Shown piece by piece: positions 24,103 to 32,984 of a stretch of DNA of 64,000 nt (the stretch's first letter is position 1; every line of letters starts with the position of its first letter). The stretch spans positions 1 to 64,000 of the forward strand of contig NZ_VIRS01000018.1 in the NCBI RefSeq assembly GCF_006912135.1, read 5' to 3'. Both the position numbers and the translations under genes were made by a program. Source of the DNA: Cryptosporangium phraense (GTDB taxonomy: Bacteria; Actinomycetota; Actinomycetes; Mycobacteriales; Cryptosporangiaceae). Below the pieces are notes generated by a model. The model was not told the origin of the DNA. It made no database searches and saw only the letters and a list, made by a program, of their open reading frames with translations.

Positions 24103-24741
24103 TCAGCGCCGTCGCGCTGCCGTAGCGGCCACCGCGACCGCGGCCCCCGCCAGCACCACCGCCCACCGGTCATGAGCCGCCCCCCAACCCGGATCACCCA
24201 CCCCGACGAACAACGCGACGCCGCGCGGCAGCAACGCCAGCCCCCCGAACAGCCCCAACAGCGCCGGCCCGGTCACCGGCGACGCGACCCCGCGCTCCAC
24301 CAGCCCCGTCCCGAAGACCGCCAGCGCCAACGCCACCGCGACCATCGCCGCCGCCTCGAGCCCGGTGCCGGGCAGCCGCAACGCCCGCCCGACCCCGTCC
24401 TCGGCCCCGGCCAGCACGATCCCGACCGCCACCGCCCACCAGACCCCGGACGCCACCACCGCGAACACCACCCGTACCGCCGTGGGAACCCACGCCGGAA
24501 CCGGCACCACGACGGTCGTCGGCTTGGCCGGATCGTCCAGCAGGAACACCACCCCGACGGCCGCGCACACGGTCGCCAGCCGCAGCTGGAGCGTCAGCGA
24601 CTCCGGGTCGAGCGCCGTGGCCAGCACGGCCGGAATCGCCAGCAGCACCCACCCGGCGATCGCCCCGGCCAGGAACGACCCGACCCGCGCGGCCCGGACC
24701 GTCGGCCGGGCGGCCACCGCGAGCAGCGTCAGCGTTCGCAT
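24103..24741 (-). CDS. Hydrophobic membrane protein, last gene of sigma/ABC operon
   Basis: A 212-residue membrane protein with about six helices (VGSFLAGAIAGWVLLAIPA, VVFAVVASGVWWAVAVGIV, LEAAAMVAVALALAVFGTG). The gene overlaps the upstream permease by 13 bp and is very likely co-translated with it. It looks like an accessory permease subunit of the ABC system, since many exporters of this kind carry two unlike membrane proteins. No motif confirms this. Confidence 0.75.
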   Translation of the reverse strand: MRTLTLLAVAARPTVRAARVGSFLAGAIAGWVLLAIPAVLATALDPESLTLQLRLATVCAAVGVVFLLDDPAKPTTVVVPVPAWVPTAVRVVFAVVASGVWWAVAVGIVLAGAEDGVGRALRLPGTGLEAAAMVAVALALAVFGTGLVERGVASPVTGPALLGLFGGLALLPRGVALFVGVGDPGWGAAHDRWAVVLAGAAVAVAATAARRR

Positions 24742-26282
24742 CCGACCCGCTCCGACTCCGGCGGCTGCGCGGCCACCGACACCCCGGTCAGCTCGGCGAA
24801 CCGCTCGACCCGGGTGTCCGGCGCGGTCAGTTCGGCCCAGTGTTCCCGAACCGTGGCCGACGCCCCCGGTGCATCGAGCAGGGCGAGCCCGGAGTACGCG
24901 TCCGAGTCCGGCACCGAGATCCCGCTGTACCCGGACAGATCGCTGAACACCAGCGCGTTCCAGCTCTGCTCGTCCAGCTCCCGTAACCCGTCCGGGGCGG
25001 CCTTCCCGACCAGCCACACGAGCAGCGCGCCCCGGGCACCGCAGACCGACATCCCGCTCCGCGTCGGATGCCCGGCGATCAGGCGGTACGCCACCGCGGC
25101 GGCGAAGACGGCCTCGTCCGGTGGCGAGCCCCAGGTGGTTCCGACCGGGATCGCGTCCGGCGTGCCGGCCGCCGCGCTCGCGCGCTGGTCGGTCGCCAGC
25201 CGGTCGCTCTCCTTCGCGGTGCTGCTGGTCAGGATCGGCTGACCGTCGACCCACACCCGCTGCCGGACCGCCAACCCGGGCGACGACACCCACGGCACCG
25301 CCGCCCGGACGTCCCGCACGACCTTGTCCCAGCCCGGGATCCACGGCGTGAAGTCGTCGAACGCGCAGTACTTCACGCCTCCGACGCTCCGGCACGTCTG
25401 CAGAGCCGCCGGGTCGTCCGTCGCGGTCTTGCGCAGCGCCGCCACCGACGACGACGTCCGGAACTGCGTCGTCCCGCCGAAGACCACCAGCGTCACCGCG
25501 ATTCCCGCGGCCAGCCACACCCGCCGGGCGCCCGAGCGCAGCAGCGCCAGCACGCACACGACCAGCAGCAGGCCGATCACGTACACCAGGTGCCGCCCGG
25601 CCGGCCGGTCCAGCAGCTCGGACGGCACCGGCATCGTGAACTCCGCGGTGACGGTCGGGAACAGCAGCCGGGACCGGGACGGGTTCGAGGCGCCGATCGG
25701 CAGCACGAACGCGGCCGCGACCAGGAACAGCGCGATCAGCGGAGCGACGATCGCCGACCGCACGACCCGCCCCAGCAGGACGCCCACCGCCCCCAGCAGC
25801 CCGACGACGACCGGCGCCGTGAGCAGGTCGAAGACGTTGATCCGGCCGGCCGCCCCGGGCAACGCGGCCAGGATCGCCATCCGCACCCCGACCAGCAGCA
25901 GCGCCAGCCCGGCCGGGCCCGACAGGGCCAGCAGCAGCGCCCCGGTGCGCCACTGCGCCGGGAGCACCAGCACGTCGAAGAACTCGTCGGCCCGGTGGCG
26001 GTGCGGTCGCAGCGTCGCCAGGTTCGCGGTGATCAGCGCCCCGCTGCCGAGCACGAGCAACGCGATGAACTGCGTCGTCGCCATCTCCGTGCTGAGCACC
26101 GGATAGGAGTTGGGCGACAGCGCCAACCACCCGTACACCCAGGGCGTGACGAACAGCATCCCCGCGACGGCCGTCACCGGCGACTGCAGCATCCGCCTCG
26201 CCTCGACCCGGGCCAGCGCCCGCATGGCCCGGCCCCGGTCGGGCGCCGACACGTCCAGTGCCGGTACCGCCAGCGTCGTCAT
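24729..26282 (-). CDS. ABC transporter permease with large extracytoplasmic insert
   Basis: A 517-residue membrane protein. Residues 1 to about 290 contain six or more helices in the ABC-2 permease style (AVAGMLFVTPWVYGWLALS, FIALLVLGSGALITANLATL, VVVGLLGAVGVLLGRVV). From about 300 a soluble region of about 200 residues follows, with paired cysteines (LQTCRSVGGVKYCAFDDF) and SVCGARG, probably outside the membrane. The ATG overlaps the ATPase stop (ATGA), so the two are partners. The substrate is unknown; the zinc anti-sigma factor and sigma factor upstream suggest induction by stress. Confidence 0.82.
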   Translation of the reverse strand: MTTLAVPALDVSAPDRGRAMRALARVEARRMLQSPVTAVAGMLFVTPWVYGWLALSPNSYPVLSTEMATTQFIALLVLGSGALITANLATLRPHRHRADEFFDVLVLPAQWRTGALLLALSGPAGLALLLVGVRMAILAALPGAAGRINVFDLLTAPVVVGLLGAVGVLLGRVVRSAIVAPLIALFLVAAAFVLPIGASNPSRSRLLFPTVTAEFTMPVPSELLDRPAGRHLVYVIGLLLVVCVLALLRSGARRVWLAAGIAVTLVVFGGTTQFRTSSSVAALRKTATDDPAALQTCRSVGGVKYCAFDDFTPWIPGWDKVVRDVRAAVPWVSSPGLAVRQRVWVDGQPILTSSTAKESDRLATDQRASAAAGTPDAIPVGTTWGSPPDEAVFAAAVAYRLIAGHPTRSGMSVCGARGALLVWLVGKAAPDGLRELDEQSWNALVFSDLSGYSGISVPDSDAYSGLALLDAPGASATVREHWAELTAPDTRVERFAELTGVSVAAQPPESERVGCER

Positions 26283-27130
26283 GCCAGGTCCACCAGCGTG
26301 AGGTACCCGTCCTCCAGCGAGGGCGGCAGCAGGTCGGCGTCCGGCGGAGGCGTGCCGACGTTGCGGAACAGCCCGGTGCCGGTCCGCCAGGACGCCAACG
26401 CCCCCTCGCCCCGGGCGGTACTCGTCCACACCCGACCGTCGGCCAGCGCGGTCAGCTCGGCGGGCGTCCCGGTGAAGCGGACCGCGCCGTGGTCCAGCAC
26501 GATCACCTCGCGGCAGAGCGACATCACGTCCTCGGTCTGGTGGGTGGAGAGCAGCACGGACCGCTGTTCGCCCAGGTCGGCGATCAGCTCGCGGAACCGC
26601 ATCCGCTGCTCGGGGTCGAGCCCGACCGTCGGCTCGTCGAGGATCAGCACCGGCGGGTCACCGACCAGCGCGGCGGCCAGCGCGACCCGCTGCCGGGCCC
26701 CGCCGGACAGCGTCCGGATCCGGCTCCCGCGGCGGTCGCCGAGCCCGACCGCGTCCAGCGCGTCGCGGACGGCCGCGTGCCGCGACCGGCGCTCGGTCAG
26801 CTCCTTGAGGATCGCCACGTAGTCGACGAACTCGAACGCGGTGAACGACCGGTGGAAGCCCGGGTCCTGGGGCAGGTACCCGATCCGGCGACGGGTCGCG
26901 AGCCGGCCCGCGCCGGTCAGCGGGTCGAACCCGAGCACCCGGAGGTGGCCCGAGTCCGGCGTCGCCGCGGTCGCGACGACCCGCAGCAGCGTCGTCTTGC
27001 CCGCGCCGTTCGGCCCGAGCAGCCCGGTGACCCCGGTGCCCAGTTCGAAGGACACGTCGTTCAACGCCACCGTGCGGCCGTAGCGCACGGAGAGACCGGC
27101 GCCGGAGACGGCCACGTCGGTCGTCGTCAT
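26279..27130 (-). CDS. ABC transporter ATP-binding protein
   Basis: A 283-residue cytosolic ATPase driving the adjacent permeases. Walker A is GPNGAGKTT at 39-47, the Q-loop is in YLPQDPGF, the signature is LSGGARQR at 141-148, Walker B is VLILDEPTVGLD at 161-172, and the switch His is in LLSTHQTED. The C-terminal 70 residues beyond the core are typical of export-type (ABC-2, CcmA/DrrA-like) ATPases. It is coupled by ATGA to both the anti-sigma gene upstream and the permease downstream. Confidence 0.93.
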   Translation of the reverse strand: MTTTDVAVSGAGLSVRYGRTVALNDVSFELGTGVTGLLGPNGAGKTTLLRVVATAATPDSGHLRVLGFDPLTGAGRLATRRRIGYLPQDPGFHRSFTAFEFVDYVAILKELTERRSRHAAVRDALDAVGLGDRRGSRIRTLSGGARQRVALAAALVGDPPVLILDEPTVGLDPEQRMRFRELIADLGEQRSVLLSTHQTEDVMSLCREVIVLDHGAVRFTGTPAELTALADGRVWTSTARGEGALASWRTGTGLFRNVGTPPPDADLLPPSLEDGYLTLVDLA

Positions 27131-27933
27131 CGAGACCTCCAGGAAAAAGTGCGGGTGCGGTCGAACGCGGCGGCCTGCCGCCGGAGGGCGACCGCGGCCA
27201 CCGCGGTCGCGACCGCGACCGCCAACTGGCCGGTGACCGTGTAGAGCGGCGAGCCCAGCGACCGGGCTCCGGCCAGCACGACGACGCCGAGCCAGCCCAG
27301 GCTCACCACCGCGGCGGCCGGCACCGACCCGAGCCGCGGGGTGAACAGCAGCGTCAGGAGCGTCAGCGCGAGCGATGGCAGGAACCAGCCGACGATCCGC
27401 AGCCCGTAGCCGGTCATGAACAGGCTGGCCACCCCGGCCAGCACCGTGTTCACCGACAGCACGGCCAGGCAGCGCAGCAGCAACAGCCGGAACGTCGAGA
27501 ACGGCGCGACGACCGTCGTCTCGTACGTCGGATCGATGCCTGGCCCGAACGACACCGCGACGCCCAGCAGCGGCAGCAGCGGCGTCAGCGTGAGGAACAC
27601 GACCGGCTGGAAGACGTGCGCCATCAGCGCGGCCAGCGCCAGCGTCACGGCGACCGCGGTCAGCCACGACCCGCGCAGCGCCGGCGTCGCCACCAGCAGC
27701 CGCCCGGTGTGCGACGGCACCCCACACGCGGTCAGCGCGCGTTCGAACACCCCCGGACGCGGTGCGTCGAGCGCGGCGTCGAGCCGTTCCCACCCGGCCT
27801 CATCGTCGAAGGAGAGCCGGGAACGGCAGGAAGCGCACGCCATCAGGTGGGTCTCGACCGACCACAGCGCCGGGGCCGGCAGCGCACCGTTCTCGTACCC
27901 CTCGAGCAGGGACTCGTCGATGTGCCAACTCAT
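27127..27933 (-). CDS. Zinc anti-sigma factor fused to polytopic membrane domain
   Basis: A 268-residue protein. The cytosolic N-terminus carries the zinc anti-sigma motif H-x3-C-x2-C: His29, Cys33, Cys36 in ETHLMACASC. Instead of one helix it continues into about six membrane segments (TAVAVTLALAALMAHVF, VVFLTLTPLLPLLGVAV, VPAAAVVSLGWLGVVVLAG). The start overlaps the sigma stop and the end overlaps the ATPase start, both ATGA. It should hold the sigma factor at the membrane and release it on a signal, possibly one sensed through the ABC system. Confidence 0.87.
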   Translation of the reverse strand: MSWHIDESLLEGYENGALPAPALWSVETHLMACASCRSRLSFDDEAGWERLDAALDAPRPGVFERALTACGVPSHTGRLLVATPALRGSWLTAVAVTLALAALMAHVFQPVVFLTLTPLLPLLGVAVSFGPGIDPTYETTVVAPFSTFRLLLLRCLAVLSVNTVLAGVASLFMTGYGLRIVGWFLPSLALTLLTLLFTPRLGSVPAAAVVSLGWLGVVVLAGARSLGSPLYTVTGQLAVAVATAVAAVALRRQAAAFDRTRTFSWRSR

Positions 27934-28475
27934 GCCAGCTCCTGACGCAACTGCTGGCGGGCGCGCATGGCCCGCGTCTTCACGGTCCCGGCCGGGATGC
28001 CGAGCAGCACGGCCGCCTCACCGGTCGTCAGCCCGTCGAGGACCGTCGCCTGCAGGACGGCCCGCAGCTCCGGTGAGAGGCGGCCGATCGCGCCGGCCAG
28101 GTCGCCGTGCTCGACGCCCCGGAGCACGAGGTCCTCGGCCGACGGTTCCGGAGTGGACACCCGGAACCGCGCCAGCACCTGGCGCAGGCGTTCCTTGGCC
28201 CCCTGCTTGCGCAGCGCGTCCACCAGACGACGGGAGCCGATCCGCCAGAGCCAGCCGGTGACGTCGCCCTGTTCGCGGTAGCGCGCGGCCCCGCCGCGCC
28301 AGATACCCAGGAACGTCTCCTGAACGACGTCGTCGACCATCGTCGGATCCGCGCAGCGGTGCCGCAGGCGCAGCACCAGCCATCCCGCGTGCCGTCGGTA
28401 GAAGGTCTCGAACGCCGCTCGATCACCCGCGGCCACCCGGGCCAGCAGGTCGTCGTCGCGCGGTGAACCGTTCAC
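27930..28475 (-). CDS. ECF RNA polymerase sigma factor
   Basis: A 181-residue ECF sigma factor at the head of a five-gene operon. Region 2 at about 20-85 contains AFETFYRRHAGWLVLRLRH and MVDDVVQETFLGIWRG. Region 4 at about 122-172 contains LSPELRAVLQATVLDGLTTG and VLLGIPAGTVKTRAMRARQQ. The GTG at 28475 follows GGAGGGG closely. It is divergent from a VOC gene with 54 bp between. Autoregulation of the operon is expected for this class but is not shown here. Confidence 0.92.
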   Translation of the reverse strand: MNGSPRDDDLLARVAAGDRAAFETFYRRHAGWLVLRLRHRCADPTMVDDVVQETFLGIWRGGAARYREQGDVTGWLWRIGSRRLVDALRKQGAKERLRQVLARFRVSTPEPSAEDLVLRGVEHGDLAGAIGRLSPELRAVLQATVLDGLTTGEAAVLLGIPAGTVKTRAMRARQQLRQELA

Positions 28476-28529
28476 ACCCCTCCATCGCACCGGGACGGCA
28501 ATTCGGTTCTCCGACCGTACGATCTGGAG

Positions 28530-28949
28530 ATGACGCTGCCCCGGTTTCGCCATACCGTGCTGGACTGCGTGAACACGCGCGAGCTGGCCGAGTTCTACCG
28601 GCAACTGCTCGGCTTCGAGTACCGGCCCGGGCACGAGGCGCCCCCGGCCGGGCAGCCCGACCCGAACGAAGACTGGCTCGTGCTGCGCAATCCGACCGGT
28701 CCCGGCCTCGCGTTCCAGCGCGTCGAGAGCCTGCCCGAGGTCACCTGGCCGGAGGGCCCGATCCCGCAGCAGCTCCACCTCGACCTGACCGTACCCGACC
28801 ACGCCACGCTGGCCGAGGTCCACAAGCGAACGATGGCCCTCGGTGCGACGTTGCTGGACGACACCCGTTCGGATGACCCGGACGAGGCGATCTACGTCTA
28901 CGCCGACCCGGCCGGTCACCCGTTCTGCATCTTCCTGGCGGCGGGCTGA
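28530..28949 (+). CDS. VOC-superfamily (glyoxalase-like) protein
   Basis: A 139-residue single-chain VOC protein with two beta-alpha-beta-beta-beta modules. It opens FRHTVLDCVNTRELAEFYRQ with LLGFEYRPG. The second module begins with QLHLDLTVPDHA and ends IYVYADPAGHPFCIF. The His/Glu metal ligands typical of dioxygenase or glyoxalase activity are partly present (H8, H119-type), so metal binding is possible. The substrate is unknown. Confidence 0.87.
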   Translation: MTLPRFRHTVLDCVNTRELAEFYRQLLGFEYRPGHEAPPAGQPDPNEDWLVLRNPTGPGLAFQRVESLPEVTWPEGPIPQQLHLDLTVPDHATLAEVHKRTMALGATLLDDTRSDDPDEAIYVYADPAGHPFCIFLAAG

Positions 28950-28992
28950 TCCCGGGTTACGGTGACTTCACCGGCGGCGAGAGGAGAGCGGC

Positions 28993-30483
28993 GTGGCGGG
29001 ATGGTCCCTCCCCGGGCGTGCCCACGTCCCTTCCGGGCGCGCCAACGTCAAGCCGGCGCTGAGGCTCGCGGACGACCGCGGCCGTCCGCCCCGCGTCTCC
29101 GACGTGCGGCTGGCCGACCTCGGCGTCCACGCGCCGCACGGTCGGTACGCGCCCCGGGAGGCCGATCGAGCGCTGGCGACGCTGCTCACCGGCGATGCGC
29201 CGCTCGTCGTCGTCCACGGAAAGAGGTTGACCGGGACGACCCGCACCGTGGCCGAGGCGGTCCGCACCCACCTGCCCGACCACACCCTGCTCGCGTTCCA
29301 TCCCGACCCGCGGGTGCCGCTCGCCGCGCTCGTCGCGGCCGCGAAGCGGCACGCGGCCGACGGCGCGGTCCTGTGGATCGACGCGGCCGGCACCACCGCG
29401 TTACGACAGCTCGGAGACATCGAGGTCCCCGACGGCGTGCGGGTCCTGGTCACGGCCCACTCCGGCCTGCTGGCCGGAGCCCGGCTGCCCGACCCGCTCG
29501 TGGGTGCGGCGGTCCAGGTCGGTTCGCTCACGGCCACCGATCTGGACGCCCTGCGAGCGGTCGATGTGGACGTACCGGCCGAGCCGAAACCGACCAGGCT
29601 CGGGCGGCTGGTCGTGCCGCTGGAGCCACTGCGCCGGGCCTTGGACGGGGACGCCGGGCTCGATCGGCAGGCGCTGCTGCGGGTGTTCGCGGACTGGCAA
29701 CGGCTCGATCCGCCGGTCCCGCTGACGACCGAGGCGCTGGCCGCGCTCTACGTCGACTACCGGCGCGAGTTGGGGCCGGTCGGGGTGCCGACGCTCTCCC
29801 GGGCGCTGGAGTGGGCGGTCGACCGCGGGCTGGTGACCGCGGTCGGCAGCCGCGGTTTCTACTACGGCAGCGGGCTGCTCTCCGCGGTGGCCGACCAGCA
29901 GCGGACGCCGGTCAGCGGCCGGTTCTGGCGGTACGCGGCCCGCACGTTCCCGGCCGACCTGCGCCGGGAGGTGGGCCTGGCCGCGTTCGACCGCGGCGAC
30001 TACCCGCACGCCCGGGACCTGCTCGACGACGTCGCCGACGTCCCGCCCCGGGTGATGTACGGCATCGCCTACCGGGCTCATCGCAGTCGCAGCGTGGCCA
30101 TCGCCCGGCGCTGGTACGAGAAGGCGATCGCGGCCGGGTCGGTGCCGGCCCGCGTCGACCTGGGGGTGCTGGAGGCCGCCGAGGGGCGGGCGTCCGTGGC
30201 CCGGACGTGGTTCCGGGCCGCGATCGACGGCGGTGACCCGGGCGAGGCGTCCCGGGCCATGCACGGCCTCGGCGTGCTGGAGCGCGAGCACGGAAACCTG
30301 GACGAGGCCCGGCGCTGGTTCACCGGCGCGGCCGCCAGCGACGACCCGGTGCAGGCCGCGAGCGCGATGGTCGATCTCGGGGCGCTGGCCGAGGACCTCG
30401 GCGACGTCGACGAGGCCCGCTCCTGGTACGAACGAGCCCGAGCCCACTCCGGCCGCCCGATCAGCGTACTGAGGCCGGTCTGA
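28993..30483 (+). CDS. TPR/SEL1-like repeat protein with degenerate P-loop domain
   Basis: A 496-residue soluble protein. The N-terminal 150 residues look like a STAND-type NTPase start (VVVHGKRLTGTTRTVAEAV), but the Walker A lacks the Gly-x4-Gly-Lys-Thr pattern. A putative winged-helix section follows (TLSRALEWAVDRGLVTAVGS). The C-terminal 170 residues are SEL1/TPR repeats built on A-R-x-W-[YF] cores (AIARRWYEKAIAAGSV, VARTWFRAAIDGGD, EARRWFTGAAAS, EARSWYERARAH). Codon 137 is a rare TTA. A GTG start follows GAGGAGAG. It is probably a scaffold or signalling protein; the partner is unknown. Confidence 0.8.
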   Translation: MAGWSLPGRAHVPSGRANVKPALRLADDRGRPPRVSDVRLADLGVHAPHGRYAPREADRALATLLTGDAPLVVVHGKRLTGTTRTVAEAVRTHLPDHTLLAFHPDPRVPLAALVAAAKRHAADGAVLWIDAAGTTALRQLGDIEVPDGVRVLVTAHSGLLAGARLPDPLVGAAVQVGSLTATDLDALRAVDVDVPAEPKPTRLGRLVVPLEPLRRALDGDAGLDRQALLRVFADWQRLDPPVPLTTEALAALYVDYRRELGPVGVPTLSRALEWAVDRGLVTAVGSRGFYYGSGLLSAVADQQRTPVSGRFWRYAARTFPADLRREVGLAAFDRGDYPHARDLLDDVADVPPRVMYGIAYRAHRSRSVAIARRWYEKAIAAGSVPARVDLGVLEAAEGRASVARTWFRAAIDGGDPGEASRAMHGLGVLEREHGNLDEARRWFTGAAASDDPVQAASAMVDLGALAEDLGDVDEARSWYERARAHSGRPISVLRPV

Positions 30484-30966
30484 GTGCGCCTGCGTAACGT
30501 CCGCCTCGACGATGTCGACGCCTACGTGCGGATGCGCTGCGACCCGGTGATGATGGCCGAGTTGGGCGGCCCGGTGCCCCGCGCGGGCATCGAGGACAAG
30601 GTCGCCCGGGACGTCCGCGAGGCCGAGGCCGACGAGAGCTGGATCCTGATCGTCACGCCGGACGACTCCGACGAGGTCATGGGACACATCGCGCTCTGGA
30701 CGCACGAGCAGGTCTCTGAGATCGGCTGGATTGTGCTGCCCGAGTACCAGGGCCGCGGGGTCGGGAAGTGGGGCGTCCGGACGGTGCTCGACCGGGCCGC
30801 GGCGGACGGGCGGTGGGAAACGATCCACGCGTTCCCCGCCGTGACGAACGCCCCGTCGAACGGGATCTGCCGGTCAGTGGGCTTCACGCTGCTCGGCGCG
30901 GGAGTCACCGACTACAACGGGCACCGGCTCGTCACGAACCACTGGGTCGTCGGTCCGTCCGGGTAG
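30484..30966 (+). CDS. GNAT-family N-acetyltransferase
   Basis: A 160-residue acetyltransferase. It starts RLRNVRLDDVDAYVRMR, has the acetyl-CoA loop VLPEYQGRGVGKWGVRTVL at about 83-101 with Q-G-R-G-V-G, and ends NAPSNGICRSVGFTLLG, the usual motif B. The GTG directly follows the TGA of the TPR gene, so they are coupled. Its last 93 bp lie antisense to the end of the MFS transporter gene, an unusually long overlap. Confidence 0.87.
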   Translation: MRLRNVRLDDVDAYVRMRCDPVMMAELGGPVPRAGIEDKVARDVREAEADESWILIVTPDDSDEVMGHIALWTHEQVSEIGWIVLPEYQGRGVGKWGVRTVLDRAAADGRWETIHAFPAVTNAPSNGICRSVGFTLLGAGVTDYNGHRLVTNHWVVGPSG

Positions 30967-32307
30967 GAGCAGGGCTACGAGTACGGCCAGTGCGGTGAAG
31001 GCGATCGTCCACCAGAACGTCGTCTCGTAGGCGGAGACGGCGCCGGAGGCGGCGGTGGCGCGGGCCAGCACGACGGCGAGGACCGCGCCGCCGAACGAGC
31101 CACCGACCTGCTGCGCGGTGCGGGTGAGGATGCTGGCGTGCGGGGCGTCGGCGGGGTCGAGGCCGCGGTAGGAGCCGGCGATCAGCGGGATCACCACCCC
31201 GCCGAGCCCGAATCCACGGACCACCAGCGCACCGGCCAGCAACCACTCGTTCGTACCGGCGTCGGCCAGCGCGAACGGAACCGTGCTGAGCGCGACGATG
31301 ATCAGGCCGCCGAACACGAACCAGCGGGGCCCGTACTTGTCGGTGAGCCGGCCGGCGGCCGTGCGCGAGAGCAGCGACCCGAGGCCCTGCGGGGCCAGCA
31401 GCAACCCGGCGGCCAGCGCGTCGTGGCCGCGGACCTGCTGGAAGTACAGCGGCATGACCAGCATCGCCCCGTAGAGGACGAACCCGGAGAGGAACAGCAG
31501 CACGGCCGACGCGCTGAACGTCCGGTACCGGAACAGCTTCAGGTCGACGAGCGGCTCGGCCCGGCGGCTCAGCGCCCGCACCGCGAACGCGGCCACCAGC
31601 CCGGCCCCGACGACGATCGGCCCGACCACCGACGCGTGCCCGAACCCCTGGTGGACGCCGACCTCGGACAGCCCGTAGAGGATCGCCGCGATGCCGGGGG
31701 AGAGCAGGGCGAGCCCGGTGACGTCGAGTTTCGCGGAGGCGGACTCCGGACGGTCGGACGGCAGCAACCGCCAGGCCAGGACCAGCGAGAACAGGCACAG
31801 CGGGACGTTGACCCAGAAGATCCAGCGCCACGAGAACGAGTCGACGATCAACCCGCCGATCACCGGCCCCAGCACCGGGCCGAGCACCGCGGGCAGCCCG
31901 ATCGTCGCGGTCGCCTTGCCGAGCCCGCGCTGGCCGACGGCCTGGACCGCGAGCGTCTGCATCACCGGCAGCATCAGGCCTCCGCCGGCGCCCTGCAGGA
32001 TCCGGAAGCCGATCAGGCTGCCCGCGCTCCAGGCGAACGCCGAGCCGATCGAGCCGAGCAGGAACAGCGTCATCGCGAGGATCCAGGACCGCTTCCCGCC
32101 GATGCGGCGCAGCAGCCACCCGGTGATCGGAATGACCATGCCCAGGGCCAGCAGGTAGCCGGTGGTGACCCACTGGATCGTGGCCAGCGGGGTGTCGAGT
32201 TCGCGGGCCAGCGTGCGGAGGGCGACCGCGACGATCGTCGTGTCGAAGAGCACGGCCAGGACGCCGGGCACCATCACGATCGCCAGGGTCTTCAACTTGA
32301 GAGACAT
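30874..32307 (-). CDS. MFS drug/proton antiporter (DHA2-type)
   Basis: A 477-residue major facilitator permease, probably with 14 helices. The start LAVLFDTTIVAVALRTLA carries motif D1 (xDxTIVxVAL). Motif A-like GWLLRRIGGKRSW follows TM2, and the antiporter motif C is GPVLGPVIGG. Family members export drugs or toxic metabolites. The ATG at 32307 follows TAAGGAG on the minus strand. It is divergent from a TetR gene, the likely repressor. The C-terminal 31 codons overlap the opposing GNAT gene. Confidence 0.92.
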   Translation of the reverse strand: MSLKLKTLAIVMVPGVLAVLFDTTIVAVALRTLARELDTPLATIQWVTTGYLLALGMVIPITGWLLRRIGGKRSWILAMTLFLLGSIGSAFAWSAGSLIGFRILQGAGGGLMLPVMQTLAVQAVGQRGLGKATATIGLPAVLGPVLGPVIGGLIVDSFSWRWIFWVNVPLCLFSLVLAWRLLPSDRPESASAKLDVTGLALLSPGIAAILYGLSEVGVHQGFGHASVVGPIVVGAGLVAAFAVRALSRRAEPLVDLKLFRYRTFSASAVLLFLSGFVLYGAMLVMPLYFQQVRGHDALAAGLLLAPQGLGSLLSRTAAGRLTDKYGPRWFVFGGLIIVALSTVPFALADAGTNEWLLAGALVVRGFGLGGVVIPLIAGSYRGLDPADAPHASILTRTAQQVGGSFGGAVLAVVLARATAASGAVSAYETTFWWTIAFTALAVLVALLLPGRTDDPVVRDEPVPVVVGDSRAEQREAH

Positions 32308-32372
32308 CGGCGCTCCTTATTTAGGAGACAAGCGTGTACCTTGAGATCGGCAGATGTCAATAAGAGGCAGGG
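32308..32372. promoter_or_regulatory. Divergent MFS/TetR promoter region
   Basis: This 65-bp AT-richer spacer contains CTTATT near 32316 and AATAAG near 32359, and an inner dyad CAAG-N7-CTTG at 32329-32343. A TetR dimer could bind there and shut off the efflux gene and its own gene. The symmetry is modest, so the exact operator is uncertain. Confidence 0.4.
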
Positions 32373-32984
32373 GTGTATCTAATGGCGCAGACCCGCCGCC
32401 GTGGCGAGGAGCTGGAGGACGCGCTGCTCGCGGCGGCCTGGGAGGAGCTGAAGGAGGGCGGCTACCAGGGCTTCACGATGGAGGCGGTGGCCGAGCGGGC
32501 CCGCACCGGCCGGCAGGTCCTGTATCGCCGCTGGCCGAACAAGAAGGACCTGGTGATCGCCGCGATCAGCCGGTACTTCGACACGAACACGGTGGAGACG
32601 CCCGACACCGGCACGCTGCGCGGTGACCTGATCGCCTACCTGGTCTCGGCGTCGACCGCGCGCCTCGAGCTGATCGCGGTGTTCACGGTCGCGCTGGCCG
32701 AGTACTTCGACGACAGCGGTGAGAGTCCGGCCGACCTTCGGGCGCAGGTGCTGGCCGGGCGCCGGAGGGGTACGGATGTCATCTTCGAACGGGCGGCGGC
32801 CCGGGGTGAGGTGGAGCCGTCGCGGCTGACGCCTCGGATGGTTGCGCTGCCGTTCGACCTGCTCCGTAGTGAGCTGATGATGACCCGGCGCCCGGTTCCC
32901 GAGCAGACGATCGTCGAGATCGTCGACGACGTGGTGCTGCCCGCGGTCACGTCCGGCGCGCCAGCCAGGCTGTCGTCTCCCTGA
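32373..32984 (+). CDS. TetR-family regulator
   Basis: A 203-residue repressor with the HTH at about 14-60 (LEDALLAAAWEELKEGGYQ, MEAVAERARTGRQVLYRRW). The C-terminal region is of the TetR_C_11/16 style (VETPDTGTLRGDLIAYL). Either GTG 32373 or ATG 32382 could start it; AAGAGG lies 5 nt before the GTG and AGGGG 8 nt before the ATG. It is divergent from the MFS exporter, its likely target. The 3' end overlaps the opposing hydrolase gene by 38 bp. Confidence 0.89.
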   Translation: MYLMAQTRRRGEELEDALLAAAWEELKEGGYQGFTMEAVAERARTGRQVLYRRWPNKKDLVIAAISRYFDTNTVETPDTGTLRGDLIAYLVSASTARLELIAVFTVALAEYFDDSGESPADLRAQVLAGRRRGTDVIFERAAARGEVEPSRLTPRMVALPFDLLRSELMMTRRPVPEQTIVEIVDDVVLPAVTSGAPARLSSP

